This document shows, piece after piece, positions 58,301-64,000 of a DNA stretch of 64,000 bases. Below the pieces are notes generated by a model. The model was given only the letters and a program-made list of their open reading frames with translations. It did no database searches and had not been told where the DNA came from. Source of the stretch: Lucifuga dentata (taxonomy: Eukaryota; Chordata; Actinopteri; Ophidiiformes; Bythitidae); the NCBI GenBank assembly GCA_014773175.1, contig VXCM01005074.1, forward strand, positions 38,621 to 102,620, in the 5' to 3' direction. A program made the position numbers and the translations under genes. How positions within the stretch are numbered: position 1 is the stretch's first letter; each line of letters starts with the position of its first letter.

Positions 58301-58543
58301 CAATCAATAAAAGTCATTTTCCAACTGTGGAAGAAAAATACACAGTTTCTACTAATGAAAATATTCAAGTAATAAAGAACCAGAAACTAAAACTGTTCTG
58401 ACTGTAACTGCAGTACAGGTATTTGGATAAAAGTACCATCTTAGTTACTTCCCACATCCCACAGAGGACGGTAAACACACCTTGCGTTTCTTCTTGTGTT
58501 GGCGAGGGGGGGCCTTGTGGGCTTTGCTGGCCGTGGAGCCCAT
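39218..58543 (-). CDS. mtus1: microtubule-associated scaffold protein 1, short (ATIP-type) isoform, 10 coding exons
   Basis: Joining ten minus-strand exons gives 350 residues with every phase consistent. Family knowledge: MTUS1/ATIP isoforms share a C-terminal coiled coil that binds the angiotensin AT2 receptor tail; the long isoform ATIP3 binds microtubules; short isoforms are membrane or Golgi associated; the human gene is a candidate tumour suppressor. Seen: residues 1-21 carry MGSTAS (myristoylation-type) and a HKKKRK cluster. Residues 22-290 are heptad-rich coiled coil ([54 protein letters not shown]). The C-terminus has [20 protein letters not shown] then LHNGDL, and ends in Ser/Pro-rich [19 protein letters not shown]. 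That ending matches MTUS1 (human SPRNSGSFPSPSISPR) and not MTUS2 (human ends SSSGPSSPARVSTTPR). Long-isoform exons are not seen and probably lie beyond 64000. Which teleost duplicate (a or b) cannot be told. Confidence 0.93.
39432..39952. other. mtus1 last intron
   Basis: (TTA)n/(TTG)n run near 39681-39723 and a (CG)n/(CA)n run at 39878-39933. Otherwise plain. Confidence 0.7.
39953..40050 (-). CDS. mtus1: mtus1 exon 9
   Basis: [20 protein letters not shown] then [12 protein letters not shown], aligned with human FQQENEELKARMDKHMAIS. Donor AA|gtatgt; phase 2. Confidence 0.95.
40267..40383 (-). CDS. mtus1: mtus1 exon 8
   Basis: [20 protein letters not shown] then [14 protein letters not shown], matching human [21 protein letters not shown]. 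Phase 0; flanked on both sides by CA/TG microsatellites. Confidence 0.96.
40384..41008. other. mtus1 intron 7
   Basis: (CA)n at 40389-40414. A one-mismatch CTCF-like motif ACAGCAGAGGGCAC at 40711-40724. Nothing else. Confidence 0.6.
41009..41107 (-). CDS. mtus1: mtus1 exon 7
   Basis: 33 codons, [20 protein letters not shown] then [13 protein letters not shown], aligned with human KSENDALNEKLKSEEQKRRAREKANL. Phase 0. Confidence 0.95.
41108..42950. other. mtus1 intron 6
   Basis: 1.8 kb. Poly-T run with N (41187-41227), MITE copy 8 (41323-41887), and no other element in 41888-42950. Confidence 0.7.
41323..41887 (+). mobile_element. MITE copy 8 (subfamily A, in mtus1 intron 6)
   Basis: About 565 bp, ends TTAAAGTACCATACTGGC and TTTGGTATGGTCCTTTAA. 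Antisense to mtus1. Confidence 0.85.
42951..43024 (-). CDS. mtus1: mtus1 exon 6
   Basis: [20 protein letters not shown] then ETSLS, aligned with human EIKKGHEIEKKSLEDLLSE. Phase 1 in, 0 out; donor gtaagg. Confidence 0.93.
43146..43251 (-). CDS. mtus1: mtus1 exon 5
   Basis: [20 protein letters not shown] then [15 protein letters not shown]. Phase 0 in, 1 out; donor gtaaaa. Confidence 0.93.
43252..44947. other. mtus1 intron 4
   Basis: 1.7 kb with (TG)n at 44144-44176 and a second TG run near 44360-44383. No element recognised. Confidence 0.6.
44948..45038 (-). CDS. mtus1: mtus1 exon 4
   Basis: [20 protein letters not shown] then [10 protein letters not shown], clearly MTUS1 (human LKEFYTREYEKLRDTYIEEAEKYKMQLQEQ). 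Phase 2 in, 0 out. Confidence 0.96.
45388..45511 (-). CDS. mtus1: mtus1 exon 3
   Basis: [20 protein letters not shown] then [20 protein letters not shown]. Human has TASTTCEKLEKARNELQ here. Phase 1 in, 2 out; donor gtacga. Confidence 0.94.
46644..46804 (+). other. unidentified exon-like ORF in mtus1 intron 2 (antisense)
   Basis: Open segment [20 protein letters not shown] then [20 protein letters not shown] and [14 protein letters not shown], with ccag upstream (about 46630) and a donor-like CAG|gtaacg at 46804. It looks protein-like, but no family is recognised and no partner exon was found. Confidence 0.25.
48181..49115 (+). mobile_element. DNA-transposon-type element, CAGAGGTGGGTAG ends
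   Basis: Begins CAGAGGTGGGTAGTAACACG and ends tactctacccacctttg; the termini are inverted repeats that continue with the ttacatttacttgag / ctcaagt words on the two sides. About 935 bp, no transposase frame. A common fish repeat type, probably hAT-related; a clear target duplication was not found. Confidence 0.7.
50199..50536 (+). mobile_element. hAT-like element nested in MITE copy 9
   Basis: Begins CAGGGTTAGATTGG; its right part has the inverted match CCAATCCAACCCTG and the insert ends CTCTG. It is flanked by GTAGAAGG(CA) at 50191-50200 and 50537-50546, and the uninterrupted site gtagaaggcacagtt is visible in MITE copy 1. An 8-bp target duplication fits hAT. Confidence 0.8.
50648..51020 (+). 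mobile_element. A-tailed retroposon-like insert with (GGTAA)n head
   Basis: Starts with ggtaaggtaagg repeats, contains atttatatagcacctatcaag and ctcacaaagtgcttcacaat (words frequent in fish SINE/LINE tails), and ends in a 14-base A-run at 51005-51018. Interrupts MITE copy 9. Confidence 0.6.
51630..51835. repeat. purine-rich tract (A/G asymmetric)
   Basis: About 200 bp almost free of C and T on + (gaaggaagtaagtaaggaaat). A similar tract lies at 55675-55850 in intron 1. Confidence 0.8.
53092..53488. mobile_element. Tc1-like family 1 relic, internally deleted
   Basis: TACAGGCCAGACGTTTGAGG...cctcaaacttctggcctgta, sharing the central aagttaatcccaaaatgatg and gtgctctagttgacaaattc with 18575-19493. 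T-run with N at 53421-53457. Confidence 0.85.
54681..54760 (+). mobile_element. hAT (Charlie)-type end fragment
   Basis: CAGGGATGGGCAACTTCTTT...gggggccaataaaatt and aaaggccacacgt, the wording of hAT-Charlie termini. No partner end found nearby. Confidence 0.5.
55288..55325. repeat. (GA)n microsatellite
   Basis: About 18 GA units. Confidence 0.95.
55403..55469 (-). CDS. mtus1: mtus1 exon 2
   Basis: [20 protein letters not shown] then EL, aligned with human REEALKQHKTLSQELVNLRGEL, the first exon shared by the isoforms. Phase 0 in, 1 out; donor gtaaga. Confidence 0.95.
55470..58480. other. mtus1 intron 1 of the short isoform
   Basis: 3 kb. Purine-rich tract 55675-55850, (CA)n at 57463-57483, CA/CG run near 57568-57595. 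Minus-strand frames were checked for the human ATIP exon preceding REEALKQ (FILQLKQLLACGNTKFEAL type) and no match was seen. Confidence 0.6.
58481..58543 (-). CDS. mtus1: mtus1 short-isoform first coding exon
   Basis: 21 codons from ATG at 58543-58541: [16 protein letters not shown] then KKKRK, then gtgtgt donor, phase 0 into exon 2. MG with Ser at position 6 fits the N-myristoylation consensus, and the Lys/Arg cluster is the usual second membrane signal. Chosen because it splices in frame into the first shared exon. The donor is non-optimal, and upstream 5' UTR would contain TG and GA microsatellites. Confidence 0.7.
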
Positions 58544-58673
58544 GCTGACGAAGACTCACTCATACACACATGTACACACAGACAGACGCACACATACACA
58601 CACACCTCAAAATCTCTTGTCTCTCTTGTTTTTTTCGATTCCTTCTCTCTTTAATCCCTCTGTCACGGTGGAT

Positions 58674-58707
<34 letters not shown>

Positions 58708-58739
58708 TCTCTGCCCTCCTACTGAATTGAACTCTCTCT

Positions 58740-58783
<44 letters not shown>

Positions 58784-58880
58784 ATGACTGCTCACTCGAC
58801 CGTTTCCACTCCTCCTACGGACTACCTGTACACACCACAGACCTCCTCTCCTCCATCTGGTTCTCCTCCTCCTCCTGCTT
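58544..58880 (-). promoter_or_regulatory. mtus1: candidate 5' UTR / promoter of the mtus1 short isoform
   Basis: Contains (CA)n at 58675-58702 and (CT)n at 58748-58777 (TG and GA on the coding strand) and a CT-rich block to about 58910. No TATA box in an obvious position. Assigned by location only. Confidence 0.3.
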
Positions 58881-58910
58881 TTTTTTCTCTCCTCCTCCTC
58901 CCTAAGCTGA

Positions 58911-59533
58911 ATGCTGGAATGTCAGCTATTTCTACACCTCCTTGTCTTGATTCCTACCTTCTTTTCTCTCTTTTCTTATCAGTCCTTAAAACTTGTGAAT
59001 CTGCCTTTAACTCACACCAATCGTTTCTTTACTCTTTTGCTAAACAACTATGTAAGAAATTAAATTCTGCAAATGAAAAGTAGTAACTGTGGCTGTAAAC
59101 TGTATGCACCATTTTAAACACAAATTTGCGTAAAGGTTTGGGTTTAACAAAGGATCTTAAAAAAAAACAACCTTGAGAAGAAAACGGAAATAAATGTTTT
59201 ATGAGAATTTTAAAAATACAAGGCACTGCTTTAACTTAAAGTGAGACATTTTTGCTTTCTAAGGACTACTCTTCTGCCTCTGTCAAAGCCTTTAGCATCT
59301 TGACTGATTTAGTTCTCAACGTGGTCGCAGCTTATCGTTTACTGACATCGAGCTGTTTGCTTGTCTAGAAACTCCCAACATGTCCAAACAACAAAGCAGA
59401 AAAAAGTAGAAATTTATGTGGTTAACGATGAAGCAAAACTCATTAACTTACTTCTAATAACTTGCCAAATGGTTGAAACCATTTTCAACGTGTTAGCTAA
59501 GGCACCAACACATGGTTACTAAGGTGTTTGAAG
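58911..59533. other. upstream stretch, no feature seen
   Basis: AT-rich; no exon, repeat or RNA gene recognised. Confidence 0.5.
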
Positions 59534-59790
59534 TGGTTGCTAATGTCAAAAGTTAGTTTCTATGGTGTCTGAGTTGTGTCTGGGTGTCTGAGGTGATTAG
59601 CAGAATGTTGTTGCTAGGGTGGTCATATAGTTTCTGCTGTGTTACTAACTGGTTGCTAGTGTCAAAGTTAGTTTCTAAGGTGTCTGAGTTGTGTCTGGGT
59701 GTCTGAGGTGATTGATAGAATGTTGCTAGGGTGGTCCTATGTGGTTTCTGCTGTGTTGCTAGTGGTTGCTGGGGTGTTTAAGGTTGTTGC
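59534..59790. repeat. minisatellite, about 117-bp units
   Basis: Two units beginning ggttgctaatgtcaaaagtt (59534) and ggttgctagtgtcaaagtta (59651) and a partial third; rich in ggtgtctgagttgtgtctgg. Confidence 0.85.
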
Positions 59791-60650
59791 TTGTATAATG
59801 TAAGGTGTTGTTTTACAGTGGGTGATAGGTGATTATTGAGTGGTTGCTAGGGATTAGGTAGTTGCCATGGTGATTTTGGGTGTGTTAACATTCTTAATAT
59901 TCATCAAGGCTTAAAATATGTTTTAATGTATTCCACAAAAATGATATGACAGTGACAGCACATGTCATCATAACAAGCAGGATGTTCTCATGACACGTGT
60001 GTGTATGTGGTACAAACACTGTGGGAGGAGTTTTGTGCTGAAATAGAAAAGAAGAAACAAGACTGATAATTATGAGAGCATAACACTGACATATGCATTT
60101 TAAGAGTGGAGTATATTGTTAACCCCACCNCCCCTCCCTACCATGGCCCTCCCCCTGGATAAAGTAGCTGTGCCTTAAGTGTTCAGTTTATACTCACCAG
60201 TCACCTTTCAAGTGTACAGAACAGATTAGATAGCACTGGTATTTGTGCTTTAGATAAAAAAAGACATTGCATTCATGTATATATGCATGCGTATGCACAC
60301 ACACACACACACACACACACCACACATTAAAGCTCCAGGGTTTCAGCTGCAGCTGCTGCATTCCTCTACCACTCCCTCTCCTCCTATCCATCACTCCTCC
60401 TTCACCACTTTACCTCCCACTTTTCTCGGGGCCTTCTATCTAATCAGTCGTCATGAAGAATCTTCCGCTGTGAAGCAATTCACGTTCTGGATTACAATGT
60501 GAAAAACACCATTTTCACATGTTACCATCTCACACTTACACAATATTCTGCTGGAAACATTCCATACAGAGCAGATTAAGTAAGAATTTACTCTAATACA
60601 CCAAACCTTCTAATCGGTCCCCAGTTCAAATAGCATATGCTGAGAGTTAT

Positions 60651-60700
<50 letters not shown>

Positions 60701-61789
60701 NAGATAACAACTATGCTTCTCACACACTCACTGAGGACAAGTGTGTGTAGACTTGTGTGTGTGTGTGAGGCCATGTACAGTTTCATTATCTTAAAACCAA
60801 GAATATAACACAACTTACTTCTGAGAGTCACTAGTTATCAGCAGAAGGGTCACCTTGGGTGTGGATTTGTGTTATTGACAATTAGTGATGATTATGTCTA
60901 GACAGGACAACTCTGATATAGCACATTATGTTATATCACCTCTTGATAACGAGCAGACATACTTTTACACCATTATGCTGCTTATTTGACATACGTGAAG
61001 TTCAGAAATCTATAGTGATCTGTTAAATTCCTGTGGAAACGACAAAAACAAGCCAAGCCTGTGTAATTACCTTAAGTATTTGTGTGTGCTTGTAAAATCC
61101 CCTGAGGCTCAACAACATCTATAGACATTAATGCCGTGCTAAATACCCTCCCCCCNCCCCCCCCCCCAACACACACACACAAACAAACACACACAGAGAC
61201 CTATTACCAGTTTAGCAAGAGATAATCACTAAAAGAGTCAACAGGTCTGCCAGAGATGTCAATTCATAATTCATAATGTAACACAGAGACAAACATATAA
61301 AATGCAAAGACACAGAGCACACAGGTCTAATAGTGAGGTCAAGTGAGTCGGACAAAATGATTTTCAGCAAAATGAGAATGTGTGTGTTAATTTTCACTTA
61401 GCATGCTATGATACTCTGCAAACACAAAATCAGGAGTCTCAGTAACCACAGAGTAAATATTTACCAAGCAGCCAATCCACATCCAGGATGCTGTGACAGA
61501 CGCATCCTGGTGCCTGAACCGGCCAATCACAGACTCTCAATCTTTGATGACGTAGTGCAACTCGACATAAATTTACTTCACGACTTATTTTTAGTCTGAG
61601 CAAGTGCAACATTCTCCTTGACAAAAGAGGAACTGGGGCTCGTGGGTAGATTACATCATCCACTTACTTGCAGCCGGACAGTATTAAGTAACAGTTTTAG
61701 ACTCATACGTACAGTTAGATAAAAATAAACTGGTTTCAACCTCCATTTAAAAATCATAACATGTTTGCCTCTAACAGAGTGTTGTAGTT
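59791..61789. other. upstream stretch with simple repeats
   Basis: (CA)n at 60297-60321, (CA)n ending in N at 60655-60700, and C-runs with N near 60130 and 61147-61168. No exon that I can support; the 61439-61663 minus ORF has no recognisable homology. Confidence 0.5.
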
Positions 61790-62416
61790 TTAAAGGACCA
61801 TACCAAACCATTTTGCATGTTTGAGCCTAATATGTTAAATTTTCATACATGTAATGTTACTGACAATCATTTCCCAAAGCATACTATTGGAACAGTGAAT
61901 TCAATTGTTTTTCCTACCTTCCAGACCACCACTGGTTTCAGTTAATTCTGGTACACTATTAAAATCAACTTGTTGATACTNCTACCTTCCAGACCACCAC
62001 TGGTTTCAGTTAATTCTGGTACACTATTAAAATCAACTTGTTGATACTTGAAATATTCTTGGGATGGGTATATTCAAGTTTTGGTTTTTTTTTTTGAAGT
62101 TTTGTAATTTTAGCGTTTAAGACAATAAAAAGCACAGAGTGAATGTATGTCTCCACTGGGGAATATAGCCCCAAAAGAAGACCTGCATTTACCATGACTT
62201 AATAATTTTACATAACTATTAGTAGGCGAAACATCGATTTTTAAGGAAGGTGTATCGCTTGAATATTTGATTTTGAAAGACTAAGAGATTTTGCAAAATA
62301 TCAGGAAAGCTGAAATACAGCTTTATCCTTTAGGAAACGACTGTCAGTAATGTAACATATATGAAAATTGAATATATTAGGCTCAAACATGCAGAGTGGG
62401 TGGTATGGCCCTTTAA
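61790..62416 (+). mobile_element. MITE copy 10 (subfamily A)
   Basis: Ends TTAAAGGACCATACCAAACC and GGTATGGCCCTTTAA. Contains N at 61981 with identical 67-mers on both sides (61914-61980, 61982-62048), so the true length is about 559 bp. Confidence 0.87.
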
Positions 62417-63596
62417 GCTGGTCAGACATGACAGCCAATCAATGAAGCCTCTTGAGATGCATAATTTAAACGCACTCATACATACACACACATTGTGACA
62501 AACAGCCCAATCAAAGTTGACAATAGAAATTAATCGATGGTAAAGGATCAACAATCCTAGAGTTATTACACACTATGCACACACGCACGCACACATACAC
62601 ACACCCAGCCATCCATCAGCACATACGGCAGCAGTCTGTATGCGTAGAAGTATGTGTTGTTGTTGTTGTTAATGGGTGCGGCTGAAGACAAACCTCTCCC
62701 TGCTGAAAACTTTACTACATTACTCCACCACGCCCCCCCAAGCATCTCCACCAACACCCTCAAAAAGCAGCACGACCCAATCACCAACAACTGCTGACCG
62801 ATGCTGTAATTATACAGTGTGCTTTCCTCAAATCTGCCAAAGGGGAAGATGGTGGGAAGATAAATGTTAATTCCCCATAATTTTCCACCTTAAAGCTGCA
62901 TTAGGTGATATTTACATGTTATAAAAAAACAAAACAAAACAGGTGTCTTATCAGGCTTTAATCCTTTAAGTAGTGCTGCTGCAGAGAAAAGGGACCGACT
63001 GCCACTCAATGAAACGCGCAGACCTGCTATATCATCAAAAAACAATCACTATTATATTTATGGTGGGTACTCAATAATCAGAGATAGAATATAAGATTAC
63101 ATTCAAACTGTTTTAATTAACAGCAGCACACATTCTAACCACAGAAAGTTGGAATCAACAACAACTAAATCAAATTCGCCAAAACCTGAACATCTTCAAC
63201 AGACAGGAATCCTGATGTCGCCTCGTAGGATTTTTGCCCAGGAATACTTTGTAGTCATGTCAAATATTTCCAAACAGACAGACTGGCGCCTCTTCATAAG
63301 TAATAGCTAAGTATGTAACAACAACCAAGCAAAAACAAAAAGTGAGGCCAACTTATTTGTATTCTATGCACTTCATAAATAATACTGTGATGAGGCAGAT
63401 TTGTGTTATGACAGTAATCCAACATGTTTTATCCTTCCAAAGCAGAGGAAGATGTTTGTTTTCCATTTTGTAGCCTTTTGTTGGGGGTTGTGCTAATTAT
63501 AATAAACTTTTAACATTATAATAAACTTTATTAAACCGTGTGATCTGCAATAAGGACAAGTTGAGAAATAGGCCTGTATATTTAATATATATATAC
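62417..63596. other. upstream stretch, no gene seen
   Basis: (CA)n-like run at 62576-62604 and a TTG run at 62657-62671. Otherwise AT-rich without features. Confidence 0.5.
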
Positions 63597-63740
63597 ACAG
63601 GCCAGAAGTTTGAGGCCACCCCCAGATTAAAAAAAAAAAAATCATCAATACACTGTTCGTTTTACAATTTATTACACAGAAAATGACAAAAATAGATAGA
63701 ACAAATATAACTAATTAGTTTTCAAGAAGAATTTGTCAAC
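63597..63740 (+). mobile_element. Tc1-like family 1, solo end
   Basis: acaggccagaagtttgaggc through ttagttttcaagaagaatttgtcaac, matching the first 140 bp of 18575-19493, then a switch to unrelated sequence. Confidence 0.8.
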
Positions 63741-64000
63741 TACAGCACATTGCTGCCCTCTGCCCTCCCTGGAGGAGATCGCCGGCTCCAGATGCCTAAG
63801 AAGGTCCACTGCCATCCTCAAAGNACCCTTGGGCCATCAGAACACTAAATCACCGCTGACCTGGACATTACTCTGTCAAAGTCACCATCATGTGCAATTC
63901 TGTTCCCATGGCACCTTGTTCACCATTTTAAATCGGTTGCTGCTAACTAATATTCTGATTGCTGCTAACTACCTGGTGGTTATTACTCTGTGCAATACTT
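63741..64000. other. window end, possible LINE-derived sequence
   Basis: A short frame LPSLEEIAGSRCLRRSTAIL resembles the C-terminal part of fish LINE ORF2 proteins, but it is interrupted by N at 63824 and not continued. Weak. Confidence 0.25.

Noticed and set aside
20551..60700. Arrays of CA/TG repeats that could be mistaken for CRISPR-like or coding arrays
   Set aside because: Pure dinucleotide microsatellites without unique spacers; predicted poly-(Thr-His) or poly-(Cys-Val) ORFs over them are meaningless.
61439..61663. Minus-strand ORF upstream of mtus1 as a long-isoform exon
   Set aside because: No similarity in any frame to the MTUS1 exons expected upstream (FILQLKQLLACGNTKFEAL type).

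Overview
The window is vertebrate nuclear DNA and looks like a ray-finned (percomorph-type) fish. It has compact GT-AG multi-exon genes, many (CA)n microsatellites, Tc1-like and hAT-like transposon debris and a 5'-truncated LINE. Two conserved vertebrate genes could be assembled exon by exon. (1) patl1, the Pat1-type mRNA-decapping activator, lies on the + strand: 20 coding exons from 4092 to 24019, 829 residues, all phases consistent. (2) mtus1, the AT2-receptor-interacting/microtubule-associated family, lies on the - strand: a short isoform of 10 coding exons from 58543 down to 39218, 350 residues, with its own first exon encoding a myristoylation-type N-terminus.

Left edge (1-4091). A third gene was assembled by hand on the - strand: three exons (3092 to 995) giving a protein of about 208 residues that I do not recognise. 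Its start codon faces patl1 from 1 kb away. A CpG-rich segment of about 250 bp lies between the two genes (3777-4029), and a diverged direct copy lies beyond the 3' end of the small gene (1-245). This suggests a tandem array whose next member lies outside the window.

Middle (24.0-39.2 kb). The region between the two main genes is gene-poor. It holds two tRNA genes, Lys-UUU on the - strand and an intron-containing Arg-UCU on the + strand. It also holds a LINE reverse-transcriptase relic, several copies of a MITE with long inverted ends, minisatellites, and a perfect match to the CTCF core consensus just past patl1. A short unexplained ORF lies between two direct repeats beside the Arg tRNA.

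Right part (39.2-64 kb). mtus1 occupies 39.2-58.5 kb with large introns full of transposon remains, including a nested insertion with a clear target-site duplication. Upstream sequence (58.6-64 kb) shows no exon I can support; the long-isoform exons are probably outside the window.

Assembly warning. Many of the single N bases are flanked by an exact direct repeat of about 61-67 bp, the pattern expected when overlapping contig ends are laid end to end without merging. Removing one copy restores the reading frame of the novel left-edge gene, so these duplications are probably artefacts. The two main genes act in separate processes (mRNA decay in P-bodies; microtubule/AT2-receptor function), and nothing here suggests a joint pathway.
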